Source of the DNA: Candidatus Mediterraneibacter excrementavium
GTDB taxonomy: Bacteria; Bacillota; Clostridia; Lachnospirales; Lachnospiraceae
Reading direction: 5' to 3'
Assembly: GCA_019120275.1 (NCBI GenBank)
Contig: DWVL01000078.1
Location: forward strand, 17,330-81,329
Length of the DNA stretch: 64,000 nt
Under the pieces are notes generated by a model. That model worked only from the letters and a program-made list of their open reading frames with translations, ran no database searches and was not told the DNA's origin. The translations under genes and the position numbers were made by a program. This document shows, piece by piece, positions 1 through 8,400 of this stretch (positions are counted from its first letter, which is position 1; each line of letters begins with the position of its first letter).

Positions 1-14
1 GAAGCGTCGTCCCG

Positions 15-52
15 AGGGCGCGGTGCCCTAAAGCTAATACAACTCTTTTTTT
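15..52 (+). other. Hairpin followed by T-run at window edge, unassigned
   Basis: A 5-bp stem (AGGGC 15-19, GCCCT 25-29) with loop GCGGT is followed 17 bases later by seven T (46-52). This could be the 3' end of a structured RNA or an operon end whose body lies left of the window. The spacing between stem and T-run is too long for a textbook terminator. I could not match it to tmRNA, SRP RNA, RNase P or a T-box. Confidence 0.25.
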
Positions 53-70
53 CATAACAGTCTCCAATCC

Positions 71-98
71 GCCGCCCGGAGGCGGCTGTTCTATATTT
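71..98 (+). terminator. Probable intrinsic terminator
   Basis: A perfect GC-rich 6-bp stem (GCCGCC 71-76 with GGCGGC 81-86, loop CGGA) is followed by the T-rich stretch TGTTCTATATTTT. It probably ends transcription entering from the left. The stem also lies downstream of the minus-strand gene at 146-1729, but the sequence beyond it on that strand is not T-rich. Confidence 0.5.
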
Positions 99-145
99 TC
101 CAATCTGAATTACGACGGATTATTTATAAAAAGTTTACTATCATT

Positions 146-1729
146 TCAGGTAAAAATCAACCAAAATGAAAAGATCACATCGGCAGTGAATAACGCGTAC
201 AGGATCACGCAGAGCGCGACCCTCCGGGAATGCCCGAGCTTCATATACCGGTCTGTCCACCGCGGCGCCAGATAGTAGAGAAACGCACAGCCGATGATCG
301 CAAAGGATACGGAACCGCCGAGGTAGATCCGGCCGCCGAGATTCAGGAAGAAATCGCTGTAATCATGGACGCGGATGCCGGTCAGCAGCTCAATGGCCAG
401 CGATGAAAAATATTCCAGTACGGAATACAGCAGGACATTCAGTATAAATGTGATCACCGGTTTTCTGTACAGCCGGCGGAACAGCAGAAGCGACAGTACG
501 CCGTATGCTCCGTAAAGCGGAAGCCACGGGCCGGTCAGGATGGGTTCTGCGGTCCAGATGCCGCCCGTGATCAGCTGCAGCAGCGTCTCCAGGATCCAGC
601 CGAATATGGAGAAAGCGGCGAACAGGAACAGATAAGACAGTGCATCGTATCTGCGCGCGGGGTTCACCGGATTCTTTACTGCTTTCAGCGGCGGCTGTAC
701 GGAAAAGAGAAAGACCGGGTACTGTTCCGGGGCAAAGTAGGAGATCTTCGTGTACGGCCCCTGGGAGTCGTCATAGAGCGCCTTGCTGATCAGAAGTTCA
801 TCTTCTGACGGTACATGTTCCAGATAGGAGTCGTTAAGCGACTCATAGCCGGGCGAGCGGGAAAGCACGTAATTCCTGCGCAGGCAGGCGTAGATCTCAG
901 CGCGGCATGCCGCGGCATACGGGTGTACGAATACATAACTCAGGAATCCGAGCGTACACAGGGAAAGAAAGTGCCATCCGAGGAAAGACAGGTCCAGAAG
1001 GAAGAATTTCCACTTGTTCCGGCGCATGAGCTGCTTCGAGAGGAAGAAGGCGTCTTTCCGGCCTGCTTTTGGATTTTCCGCAAGTATGTAAGGGATCAGC
1101 AGATATTCATAATGTTTGATGATCCCTCCGATGACGGTGAAATTCCACAGAAACTGAAAGAAAGAACGGCAGAACATCACCCAGGCGGGATGCCGTTCGC
1201 AGCGCAGCTTATAGAGAAAGAAGATCTTTGAGACAGGGGTCTGTCTGTAGCTGCGGTTTTCCAGAAAGAACCGCCGTTCACCGATGATCAGGATATTGCT
1301 GACAAAAATCTGATAGAAAAAGGCCAGTAATATGCTGAAAGCCGAGAATATGAGAGGAAGGCTGAGTCCATCGGTAAAGGCCGTATTTACGGTTCGCAGC
1401 AATGTAAAAAATACGGAAATTGTCGTGGAAAACAGATCGATCAGTACGGACAATGCATCTTCCGGAAAGCCGTTGAACAGAGAGGGGAGGGGCGTGCCCG
1501 CCGCAATGTTTCGGACGGCGTCGATCACAGCTTCTGAATTGGGGATGGTGAGTGTGAAGACCGCGTCGGCCGACTCGGAACCCGAAGGAAGCTGCAGGTT
1601 GAGAAAAGTTGTGGATACGGCGTATGAGGTTGTGAGCAGGGCGATCAGAAAGCAGACAGAGATCATGCGCCAGTAGTTCTGCTTCAGCAGTGCGATCGCT
1701 TTTCTTTTCATGCTCTTTCTTTTCCACAT
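146..1729 (-). CDS. DUF975-like / CmpB-type (PF06541-like) integral membrane protein
   Basis: 527-residue multi-pass membrane protein. The N-terminal two thirds resemble DUF975 proteins: a basic start, a first membrane segment at about residues 18-38 and repeated hydrophobic helices up to about 280. The C-terminal 160 residues begin with a FGWILE motif and contain TGPWLPLYGAYG, which is the pattern of the putative ABC-transporter type IV family (PF06541, CmpB). The two parts look like a fusion. The function is not established; a role in envelope or transport biology is inference only. The start at 1729 has AAGGAA about nine bases upstream; a second ATG seven codons on is possible. It has its own promoter and is convergent with whatever lies left of the window. 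Confidence 0.6.
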   Translation of the reverse strand: MWKRKSMKRKAIALLKQNYWRMISVCFLIALLTTSYAVSTTFLNLQLPSGSESADAVFTLTIPNSEAVIDAVRNIAAGTPLPSLFNGFPEDALSVLIDLFSTTISVFFTLLRTVNTAFTDGLSLPLIFSAFSILLAFFYQIFVSNILIIGERRFFLENRSYRQTPVSKIFFLYKLRCERHPAWVMFCRSFFQFLWNFTVIGGIIKHYEYLLIPYILAENPKAGRKDAFFLSKQLMRRNKWKFFLLDLSFLGWHFLSLCTLGFLSYVFVHPYAAACRAEIYACLRRNYVLSRSPGYESLNDSYLEHVPSEDELLISKALYDDSQGPYTKISYFAPEQYPVFLFSVQPPLKAVKNPVNPARRYDALSYLFLFAAFSIFGWILETLLQLITGGIWTAEPILTGPWLPLYGAYGVLSLLLFRRLYRKPVITFILNVLLYSVLEYFSSLAIELLTGIRVHDYSDFFLNLGGRIYLGGSVSFAIIGCAFLYYLAPRWTDRYMKLGHSRRVALCVILYALFTADVIFSFWLIFT

Positions 1730-1767
1730 AATGATCCGTTCCTTCCGTGCTGGTGGTAAATGATAGT

Positions 1768-1796
1768 TAATTATATGTGATCTGCCGGATCCTGTA
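1768..1796 (-). promoter_or_regulatory. Sigma-A type promoter for the DUF975-like gene
   Basis: On the minus strand, TTTACA (plus 1791-1796) and TATAAT (plus 1768-1773) are separated by exactly 17 bases, a near-consensus promoter. It lies just downstream of the DUF3783 gene, so the membrane protein gene can be expressed independently of that neighbour. Confidence 0.65.
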
Positions 1797-1804
1797 AAGC
1801 GCTC

Positions 1805-2185
1805 TTATTCCCCGGGGTGAAGAGCTTCATGCTCCCGGCGGATCTCCTGGAAACAGTCCGGGGCAGTCCAGGAACTGTTGGTGGGCGTCAGGACCGCCTT
1901 GTATGGGAATGGGCCGGCGCCGGACCTGCGGAGTGCCGCCAGTACCTGGTTCAGACGGTTTTCGCTCAGAAAGCAGAAGAGGAACATCGGTGCGGGAAGT
2001 TCCGGACCTTCATAGCGTCCCTGTGCCGGTTCAGCGTCTTTTATTCCGGCAAGGAAGCCGAGAGGCTGGTTGTAGTCGTCCCGTGAAATGCGTTTTATGC
2101 GGATGTGGAGCGGGAAGAGCGCCATTTCGATTTTAAGAAGCGCTTCCTTTTCCGGCGCGTTAAAAAGCAGGATGGTTTCTTTCAT
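1805..2185 (-). CDS. DUF3783 family protein
   Basis: 126-residue soluble protein that fits DUF3783, a small uncharacterised family common in Clostridia. It starts MKETILLFN and has alternating short strands and helices. No catalytic motif was recognised. The start was chosen at 2185 because AAGGAG stands about eight bases upstream. The open frame extends much further upstream on the minus strand, but that part crosses the divergent promoter region and has no ribosome binding site. It is transcribed divergently from the ymxH-like gene. Function unknown. Confidence 0.55.
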   Translation of the reverse strand: MKETILLFNAPEKEALLKIEMALFPLHIRIKRISRDDYNQPLGFLAGIKDAEPAQGRYEGPELPAPMFLFCFLSENRLNQVLAALRRSGAGPFPYKAVLTPTNSSWTAPDCFQEIRREHEALHPGE

Positions 2186-2211
2186 AGATCTGTGCTCCTT
2201 GTAAATGTGTA

Positions 2212-2239
2212 CGTATATACTTTCATTATTGTAAGACAA
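2212..2239 (-). promoter_or_regulatory. Possible promoter for DUF3783 gene
   Basis: On the minus strand, TTGTCT (plus 2234-2239) and TATACG (plus 2212-2217) are 16 bases apart, about 26 bases upstream of the DUF3783 start codon. The -35 box is good and the -10 box is imperfect. Confidence 0.4.
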
Positions 2240-2321
2240 AGCGCGGAAAAAGAAAAGGGATTTCCGATTTTTCACGAAAAGCGGGAAAAGGCATATTAAT
2301 AATGGAAAGGGGGAATCCGTG

Positions 2322-2576
2322 ATGCGGATGTGTGAACTGAAAGACAGGGAAGTGATCAATATATGCAGCGGCAGGCGCCTGGGCTGTATTGCCGATGTGG
2401 AGATCGATCCGTGCAGCGGAGTGGTGGAAGCGGTCATCATACCGGGCCCGGGCCGGATCTGCGGGTTCCTGGGTACAGACTGCGAATATGTGATCCCTTT
2501 CCCCTGTATCCGGAAGATCGGGCCGGATCTCGTGATCGTGGAGATCCAGGAAGAAAAGTTTTTGCAAAAGTTTTAA
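2322..2576 (+). CDS. YlmC/YmxH family (PRC-barrel) sporulation protein
   Basis: 84-residue protein with a PRC-barrel-like pattern: an N-terminal LKDREVIN, RLGCIADVEID, then EAVIIPG and a hydrophobic strand VIPFPCIRKIGPDLVIVEI. This matches the YlmC/YmxH family of spore formers, where ymxH is expressed during sporulation; the exact role is poorly known. The ATG at 2322 is favoured because AAAGGGGG stands about eight bases upstream; a GTG immediately before it (2319) is the alternative. The 3' end of this gene contains the nrdR promoter. Confidence 0.75.
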   Translation: MRMCELKDREVINICSGRRLGCIADVEIDPCSGVVEAVIIPGPGRICGFLGTDCEYVIPFPCIRKIGPDLVIVEIQEEKFLQKF

Positions 2577-2590
2577 CGATTGTGTATAAT
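2562..2590 (+). promoter_or_regulatory. nrdR promoter
   Basis: TTGCAA (2562-2567) and TATAAT (2585-2590) are separated by exactly 17 bases. The -35 box lies inside the last codons of the upstream ymxH-like gene, and the start codon of nrdR is 33 bases downstream of the -10 box. Confidence 0.7.
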
Positions 2591-2623
2591 GTACGCAGAT
2601 TGGAATGAAAGGCGGAAAATACT

Positions 2624-3073
2624 ATGAGATGTCCATATTGCGGTAACCCTGATACGAGAGTGATCGATTCCCGTCCGGCTGAGGATAAAAGCTCCATCAG
2701 AAGGCGACGTTCCTGTGACGAGTGCGGCCGCAGGTTTACGACATATGAGAAAGTAGAGACCATCCCCCTGATCGTGATCAAGAAAGATAATAACCGTGAG
2801 CAGTATCAGCGCTCCAAGCTGGAAAAGGGAATCTTAAGCGCCTGCTATAAGCGTCCGGTGCCGGCGGAGGAGATCCAGAAGACGATCGATGCGGTGGAAC
2901 TGGAACTTTTCAACCGTGAAGAGAAGGAACTTCCCAGCAGTGTGATCGGAGAGATCGTGATGGAGAAGCTGGAAGATCTGGATCCGGTGGCTTATGTGCG
3001 GTTCGCATCGGTATACAGAGAGTTCAAAGATGTGAATACATTCATGGATGAACTGAAGAAGTTCCTGCAGTAA
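2624..3073 (+). CDS. nrdR: Transcriptional repressor NrdR
   Basis: 149-residue nucleotide-sensing repressor of ribonucleotide reductase genes. The N-terminal zinc ribbon shows Cys3/Cys6 and Cys31/Cys34, followed by the basic patch SSIRRRRSC. The remainder is the ATP-cone domain (about 49-139), which binds ATP/dATP in this family. The length is typical. It has a strong promoter of its own and stands three bases before truA, so the two are probably co-transcribed. No ribonucleotide reductase gene is in the window. Confidence 0.96.
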   Translation: MRCPYCGNPDTRVIDSRPAEDKSSIRRRRSCDECGRRFTTYEKVETIPLIVIKKDNNREQYQRSKLEKGILSACYKRPVPAEEIQKTIDAVELELFNREEKELPSSVIGEIVMEKLEDLDPVAYVRFASVYREFKDVNTFMDELKKFLQ

Positions 3074-3076
3074 GTT

Positions 3077-3871
3077 ATGCGTACATATAAACTTACGATC
3101 GCCTATGACGGGACACGCTACAGAGGCTGGCAGCGGCAGGTTCTGACCGATCATACGATCCAGGGGATCCTGGAACGGACGGTTTCAGAAGCTGTGGGAT
3201 ATCCGGTGGAGGTGAACGGATCGGGGAGGACGGATGCCGGCGTTCACGCATCCGGTCAGACTGCCAGCGTTGTGCTTTCCGGCGCGGCAGATGATGATTT
3301 TTTTACCGGAGAGATCAACAGGCGGCTGCCGGAGGATATCCGCATCCTTGACGCGCAGCTTGTGAAGAACGGATTCCATGCGCGGAAGAGCGCTGTGGGA
3401 AAAGCCTATGAATATTATGTGGATGTCGGGGATCGGCCGGATGTGTTCCGCCGTCGTTACTGTTATCATTTCCCTTACAACCTGGATCTGGATGCGATGA
3501 GGAAGGCAGCAAAGTATCTGACCGGGACGCATGATTTTGCCGGGTTTACGGACAAACGGGATGAGACATCTACAAAACGCACGATCTGTGCTATAATGGT
3601 CAGCAGACGGGATAATCTTGTGACGTTCCGGTTTGAGGGCAGCGGCTTTATGTATCACATGGTCAGGATCCTGACGGGCACGCTGCTGGAGGCAGGTATG
3701 GGGCGGCGCACACCGAAGAGTGTGCGGGAAGCGCTGCGGACAAAAAACAGAGAACAGGCCGGATTCCCTGCCCCGGCGAGAGGACTGTTCTTAAAAGAGG
3801 TATGGTATGAAAAAACTGATATCATGGAATGTAAACGGAATCCGGGCGTGTGTCCAGAAGGGATTCCTTGA
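3077..3871 (+). CDS. truA: tRNA pseudouridine(38-40) synthase TruA
   Basis: 264-residue enzyme that converts uridines 38-40 of the tRNA anticodon arm to pseudouridine. The catalytic motif [11 protein letters not shown] is present with Asp53, and the N-terminal [14 protein letters not shown] is diagnostic. The conserved C-terminal region reads [18 protein letters not shown]. The last 65 bases overlap the start of the exonuclease gene in another frame, so the final residues (after KEVWYEK) are an extra tail. The gene follows nrdR directly and forms a nrdR-truA-exonuclease run. Confidence 0.95.
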   Translation: MRTYKLTIAYDGTRYRGWQRQVLTDHTIQGILERTVSEAVGYPVEVNGSGRTDAGVHASGQTASVVLSGAADDDFFTGEINRRLPEDIRILDAQLVKNGFHARKSAVGKAYEYYVDVGDRPDVFRRRYCYHFPYNLDLDAMRKAAKYLTGTHDFAGFTDKRDETSTKRTICAIMVSRRDNLVTFRFEGSGFMYHMVRILTGTLLEAGMGRRTPKSVREALRTKNREQAGFPAPARGLFLKEVWYEKTDIMECKRNPGVCPEGIP

Positions 3872-4562
3872 TTTTTTTAAGGAGGCTGACGCGGATATCT
3901 TCTGCATCCAGGAGACAAAGATGCAGGCGGGACAGCTGGACCTGGATCTCCCGGGATATCATCAGTACTGGAATTACGCTGTGAAGAAAGGCTATTCCGG
4001 CACGGCGGTATTTACGAAGGAAGAGCCTTTAAGCGTGTCTTACGGCATCGGGATCGAAGAACACGATCAGGAGGGCCGTGTGATCACCTGCGAGTTCGGG
4101 GATTATTACTTTGTCACGGTATACACGCCCAACTCCCAGAATGAACTGGCGCGCCTTAATTACCGGATGAAATGGGAGGATGATTTCCGCGCGTATCTGA
4201 AAAAGCTGGAAGAGAAAAAACCGGTCATCGTGACAGGGGACATGAACGTGGCGCACCAGGAGATCGACCTGAAGAACCCGAAGACGAACCGGAAGAACGC
4301 CGGCTTCACGGATGAAGAGCGGCAGAAGTTCACGGAACTGCTGGATGCAGGATTTATCGATACGTTCCGGTATTTCTATCCGGATCAGGAGGGGATCTAC
4401 TCCTGGTGGTCCTACCGGTTCAGCGCACGGGCAAAGAACGCGGGTTGGCGCATTGACTATTTCTGCGTGTCGGAGAGCCTGAAGGACAGGCTGGCCGATG
4501 CGAAGATCCTGACAGACGTCATGGGATCGGACCACTGTCCGGTGGAACTGGATCTGAAGTAA
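3807..4562 (+). CDS. xth: Exodeoxyribonuclease III (AP endonuclease family)
   Basis: 251-residue DNA repair enzyme of the ExoA/Xth family (EEP fold), which cleaves abasic sites and removes 3' blocks. It starts [14 protein letters not shown] and shows the metal-binding [18 protein letters not shown] and the C-terminal GSDHCPVEL. The start at 3807 is the first methionine that gives the conserved N-terminus, with AAAGAGG upstream. It therefore overlaps the 3' end of truA by 65 bases, suggesting translational coupling. Confidence 0.95.
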   Translation: MKKLISWNVNGIRACVQKGFLDFFKEADADIFCIQETKMQAGQLDLDLPGYHQYWNYAVKKGYSGTAVFTKEEPLSVSYGIGIEEHDQEGRVITCEFGDYYFVTVYTPNSQNELARLNYRMKWEDDFRAYLKKLEEKKPVIVTGDMNVAHQEIDLKNPKTNRKNAGFTDEERQKFTELLDAGFIDTFRYFYPDQEGIYSWWSYRFSARAKNAGWRIDYFCVSESLKDRLADAKILTDVMGSDHCPVELDLK

Positions 4563-4585
4563 AATATGGAAAGAGGATGAGTTAA

Positions 4586-5689
4586 ATGACAAAAATCGAT
4601 ATCATTTCCGGCTTCCTCGGAGCCGGAAAGACAACACTGATCAAAAAGCTGCTCTCCGAGGCGTTTACAGGCGAGCAGGTGGTCCTGATCGAAAATGAAT
4701 TCGGCGAGATCGGCATCGACGGCGGCTTCCTGAAAGAATCCGGCATTGAGATCCGTGAAATGAATTCCGGATGCATCTGCTGCTCCCTGGTCGGGGATTT
4801 CGGGAAATCCCTTCGCGAAGTCGTGGATACCTACCATCCGGACCGGATCCTGATCGAACCTTCAGGTGTAGGCAAGCTTTCGGACGTGATCAAAGCCGTG
4901 CAGGATGTGCAGGCGGAGATCGATGCGGAGCTGAACAGCTTCACGACGGTGGTGGATGTGACGAAATGCCGGATCTATCGCAAGAACTTCGGAGAATTTT
5001 TCAGCAATCAGATCGAATATGCCGGTGCGGTCATCTTAAGCCGTACGGATAAGGCAAAACCGGAGAAGATCGAGGAGAGCGTGGCGCTGCTGCGCGAGCT
5101 CAATGACAAGGCGCCGTTTATCACAACGCCGGTCGCACAGCTCCCGGGCAAAAAAGTGCTGGAAACGATGGAGTCAGGCAAATCCCTGGAGGAAGAACTC
5201 CTCGATGAGATCATCTGCCCGGAGTGCGGACACCATCATGAGTCAGGCGAGTGCTGCGGGCACGACCACCATGAGCATGATCATCATCACGGGCATGACC
5301 ATGATCACGACCATCATCATGACCATGATCATCATCACGACCATGATCATCATCACGACCATGACCATGAGCATCATCACCACCACGATCACGCGGGGCA
5401 TCATCATGCGGATGATGTATTTACAAGCTGGGGACGTGAGACGATCCATAAATATACGAAAGAACAGATCGGCGGGATCCTGAAGGCGCTGGAATCCGAT
5501 CCGGCGTATGGAAATGTGCTCCGTGCGAAGGGTATGGTGGCCGGCGCGGACGGTGAATGGATCTATTTTGACATGGTCCCCGGGGAGCATGAAGTCCGTA
5601 CGGGTGCGCCGGAGTACACCGGCAGGATCTGCGTGATCGGGGCGGAACTTAACGAAAGCAGACTGGCTGAACTGTTCGGCCTGGCATAA
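4586..5689 (+). CDS. COG0523/CobW family GTPase with His-rich metal loop
   Basis: 367-residue G3E-type GTPase of the CobW/COG0523 metallochaperone group. The P-loop GFLGAGKTT is at residues 9-17, and the family CxCC motif is at Cys63, Cys65 and Cys66. The NKxD-equivalent reads SRTD. Between the GTPase domain and the CobW C-terminal domain lies a stretch (about 211-276) starting with CPECG and then almost entirely His and Asp, a likely Zn or other transition-metal store. The C-terminal domain (about 277-367) holds the usual GRICVIG strand. A related GTPase gene follows 34 bases later, suggesting shared metal homeostasis. The metal is inferred, not shown. Confidence 0.88.
   Translation: MTKIDIISGFLGAGKTTLIKKLLSEAFTGEQVVLIENEFGEIGIDGGFLKESGIEIREMNSGCICCSLVGDFGKSLREVVDTYHPDRILIEPSGVGKLSDVIKAVQDVQAEIDAELNSFTTVVDVTKCRIYRKNFGEFFSNQIEYAGAVILSRTDKAKPEKIEESVALLRELNDKAPFITTPVAQLPGKKVLETMESGKSLEEELLDEIICPECGHHHESGECCGHDHHEHDHHHGHDHDHDHHHDHDHHHDHDHHHDHDHEHHHHHDHAGHHHADDVFTSWGRETIHKYTKEQIGGILKALESDPAYGNVLRAKGMVAGADGEWIYFDMVPGEHEVRTGAPEYTGRICVIGAELNESRLAELFGLA
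5240..5410 (+). repeat. His/Asp-coding microsatellite-like repeat
   Basis: Within the CobW-type gene, short CAT/CAC/GAC/GAT codon units repeat imperfectly (variants of CACGACCATGATCAT) for about 170 bases. They encode alternating His and Asp residues. The tract is low-complexity and may vary in length between strains by slippage. Confidence 0.7.
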
Positions 5690-5723
5690 TGATCAGTCTG
5701 CATGAGCAGAGGAGTGGATGACA

Positions 5724-6671
5724 ATGAATGAACCGGATGTAATGGTCTATCTGATGACCGGCTTTCTCGACAGCGGCAAGACCCAGTTCCTGACATTTAC
5801 ACTGAAGCAGGATTACTTCCAGATCGACGGCAAGACACTTCTGATCCTCTGTGAGGAGGGGGAAGAAGAGTATGACCCGAGGGAAATGCTTAAGTACGGC
5901 GTCGTGATCGAGCGGGTGGAGGATCAGGAAGACTTAACAGCAGAATGGCTGGAAGAGATGGAACGCAGACATGAGCCGGAGCGCGTGGTCGTGGAGTACA
6001 ACGGCATGTGGAAGGTCAGTGATTTTGAAAATCTGAAGCTGCCACAGGGCTGGGGCATCGAGCAGAAGCTTACCACCGTGGACGCCAGTACGTTCCAGAT
6101 GTATCTGACGAACCTGAAGCCGCTTTTCGTGGAAATGGTCCGGGGCGCGGACCTGGTCCTCTTTAACCGCTGCGAGGATATCAAGCCGCTGGCCGGCTAC
6201 CGCCGCAGCGTGAAGGTTGTGAGTCCGCAGGCGGAAGTGATCTTTGAAGATGAGGAGGGCGAGATCGAAAACATTTTTGAGGATGAAGTCCCATATGACC
6301 TGAAAGCGCCGGTGATAGAGATCGCAAAGGAAGACTACGGGATCTGGTATGTGGATATGATGGAGAATCCGGACCGCTACAGGGGAAAGGTCGTTGAGTA
6401 TACGGCAAAAGTATTGAAGCCGAGGACATTTCCGGCAAAAGTTTTTATGGCCGGCCGGATGGCGATGACCTGCTGCGCGGACGACGTTTCTTTTCTCGGG
6501 TATGTGTGCAGAAGCGCTTACGCGCCGAAACTGAAACCCGGACAGTGGGTGAGGATCCGGGCGAAGATCCGTTTTGCGAACCTGTCTGTCTACCGGGGCG
6601 AAGGTCCGGTGCTGGAAGCGGAAAATATAGACCTTGCAGACCCGATAGAGGAACTGGTATACTTCAATTAA
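5724..6671 (+). CDS. CobW-like GTPase fused to DUF1980-like (YcgQ/TIGR03943) domain
   Basis: 315-residue two-domain protein. The N-terminal 190 residues are a divergent COG0523 GTPase with P-loop TGFLDSGKT (about residues 12-20), but the CxCC motif of the group is missing. From about residue 200 the sequence changes to a pattern typical of the C-terminal part of YcgQ/DUF1980 proteins: a VDMMENPDRYRGK segment, KVFMAGRMAMTCCADD and GYVCRS, then an OB-like WVRIRAKI. YcgQ-type proteins occur beside COG0523 proteins in zinc-uptake operons, so a metal-allocation role is inferred. ATG 5724 is preferred over 5718 for its spacing from GAGGAG. Confidence 0.75.
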   Translation: MNEPDVMVYLMTGFLDSGKTQFLTFTLKQDYFQIDGKTLLILCEEGEEEYDPREMLKYGVVIERVEDQEDLTAEWLEEMERRHEPERVVVEYNGMWKVSDFENLKLPQGWGIEQKLTTVDASTFQMYLTNLKPLFVEMVRGADLVLFNRCEDIKPLAGYRRSVKVVSPQAEVIFEDEEGEIENIFEDEVPYDLKAPVIEIAKEDYGIWYVDMMENPDRYRGKVVEYTAKVLKPRTFPAKVFMAGRMAMTCCADDVSFLGYVCRSAYAPKLKPGQWVRIRAKIRFANLSVYRGEGPVLEAENIDLADPIEELVYFN

Positions 6672-6695
6672 GCTTCAGTTTAGGAGGAAAGGAAA

Positions 6696-7655
6696 ATGGA
6701 GAAAAAATTTGATGTGATCGCCCTTGGCGAACTCCTGATCGACTTTACGATGAACGGGCAGAGCGAACAGGGAAATAACATGTTTGAGGCGTGTCCGGGA
6801 GGCGCGCCGTGCAATGTGCTTGCACTTCTTAATAAAATGGGCAAGAAAACAGCTTTTATCGGCAAAGTGGGCAAAGATCAGTTCGGTACGCTGCTCCGGG
6901 ACACGATCACAGAGGCAGGGATCGATGCGTCGCAGCTGGCGACAGACGACCAGGTCAATACGACGCTTGCATTTGTACATACATTCCCGGACGGGGACCG
7001 CGAATTTTCATTCTACCGCAATCCGGGTGCAGACATGATGCTGGCAGAGGATGATGTGGATCCGGCATTTATCGCGCAGACGAAGATCTTCCATTTCGGG
7101 ACACTGTCCATGACCCACGACGGCGTGCGCGCGGCGACAAAGAAAGCGGTGCAGGCTGCGAAAGACGCAGGCTGCCTGGTATCTTTCGACCCGAATCTGC
7201 GGCCTCCGCTGTGGTCCTCGCTTGATCTTGCGAAAGAGCAGATGGAGTATGGATTCGGGGTGTGCGATATCCTGAAGATCTCTGATAACGAGATCCAGTT
7301 CGTATCCGGGAAAGAGGATTATGACGAGGGGATCGCGTATCTGCAGGAAAAATTCCATATCCCGCTGATCTTGCTGACCATGGGAAAAGACGGCAGCAGG
7401 GCATATTATAAGGGAATGCGTGTGGAACGGCCGGGATTTTCCGTAAAAGCCATCGAGACGACAGGAGCCGGGGATACATTCTGCGGCAGTACGCTGAATT
7501 ATATCGCAGAGCATGGATTCAAGGATCTCACAGAGGATAATCTGGGCGAACTGCTGACATTTGCAAATGCAGCTGCAGCGCTGGTGACCACGAAGAAAGG
7601 TGCGATCCGGGCAATGCCGGTGAGAGAGGAAGTAGAGGCGCTGATCCGGGGATGA
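6696..7655 (+). CDS. PfkB family carbohydrate kinase, probable fructokinase
   Basis: 319-residue ribokinase-fold sugar kinase. It starts with VIALGELLIDF, has the substrate-binding GGAPCNVL near residue 35 and the PfkB signature 2 TTGAGDTF with its catalytic Asp near residue 256. The FDPNLRPPLW segment is typical of bacterial fructokinases (ScrK type). The GGAGG ribosome binding site is well placed. It lies between the metal-GTPase pair and pyrE, and no sucrose gene is adjacent. Fructose as substrate is inferred from resemblance only. Confidence 0.85.
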   Translation: MEKKFDVIALGELLIDFTMNGQSEQGNNMFEACPGGAPCNVLALLNKMGKKTAFIGKVGKDQFGTLLRDTITEAGIDASQLATDDQVNTTLAFVHTFPDGDREFSFYRNPGADMMLAEDDVDPAFIAQTKIFHFGTLSMTHDGVRAATKKAVQAAKDAGCLVSFDPNLRPPLWSSLDLAKEQMEYGFGVCDILKISDNEIQFVSGKEDYDEGIAYLQEKFHIPLILLTMGKDGSRAYYKGMRVERPGFSVKAIETTGAGDTFCGSTLNYIAEHGFKDLTEDNLGELLTFANAAAALVTTKKGAIRAMPVREEVEALIRG

Positions 7656-7706
7656 CAGTCCTTCTGCGGAGCCGGGGTTGAGAATTCAGAAACGGAGGAT
7701 ACAGAT

Positions 7707-8387
7707 ATGGAAGCATATAAGCAGGAATTTATCCATTTTATGGTGGACAGCGACGTCCTTAAATTCGGAGATTTTACTTTGAAAAGCGGGAGAAAGTCCC
7801 CGTTTTTTATGAACGCGGGCGCTTATGTGACCGGTTCTCAGTTAAAGAGGCTGGGCGAGTATTATGCCAAGGCAATCCATGCAAAATACGGCGACGATTT
7901 TGACGTCCTTTTCGGACCGGCCTACAAAGGGATCCCGCTGGGAGTTGTGACGGCGATCGCCTACAGCGAACTGTACGGAAAAGAAGTGCGTTACTGCTCT
8001 GACCGCAAGGAGGAGAAGGATCACGGCGCAGATAAGGGCAGCTTTCTTGGAAGCAAACTGCAGGACGGCGACCGGGTGATCATGATCGAGGATGTGACGA
8101 CATCCGGGAAATCCATGGAGGAGACGGTGCCGAAGGTCAGAGGTGCGGCTGATGTGGAGATCGTGGGACTGATGGTGTCCCTGGACCGCATGGAAATCGG
8201 TAAAGGCGGCGAGAAATGCGCGCTGGATGAGATCAGAGATCTCTATGGATTTGATACAGCAGCGATCGTTACCATGGCGGAAGTCGTAGAGTGCCTGTAC
8301 AACAGGGAATATAACGGAAAAGTTATGATCGACGATACATTAAAGGCCGCGATCGATGCATACTATGACACATATGGAGTAAAGTAA
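7707..8387 (+). CDS. pyrE: Orotate phosphoribosyltransferase
   Basis: 226-residue enzyme of UMP synthesis that joins orotate and PRPP to give orotidine monophosphate. The PRPP-binding motif reads VIMIEDVTTSGKS (about residues 115-127). The orotate-side residues are in the N-terminal FTLKSGRKSPFFMNAG, and GPAYKGIPLG is also typical. The length is usual for the clostridial form. No other pyr gene is in the window, so it is detached from the main pyr operon. A small membrane peptide gene follows 13 bases later. Confidence 0.95.
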   Translation: MEAYKQEFIHFMVDSDVLKFGDFTLKSGRKSPFFMNAGAYVTGSQLKRLGEYYAKAIHAKYGDDFDVLFGPAYKGIPLGVVTAIAYSELYGKEVRYCSDRKEEKDHGADKGSFLGSKLQDGDRVIMIEDVTTSGKSMEETVPKVRGAADVEIVGLMVSLDRMEIGKGGEKCALDEIRDLYGFDTAAIVTMAEVVECLYNREYNGKVMIDDTLKAAIDAYYDTYGVK

Positions 8388-8400
8388 GGAGGCGTGTTGT

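Noticed and set aside
1..60. T-box leader read on the minus strand (AGGGCACCGCG resembles the T-box core)
   Set aside because: The conserved bulge bases of the T-box sequence are missing and no tRNA-synthetase or amino-acid gene follows on that strand.
5240..5410. CRISPR-like or transposon repeat in the His-coding stretch
   Set aside because: The repeat is in frame, encodes a His/Asp metal-binding loop and is normal for CobW-family proteins.
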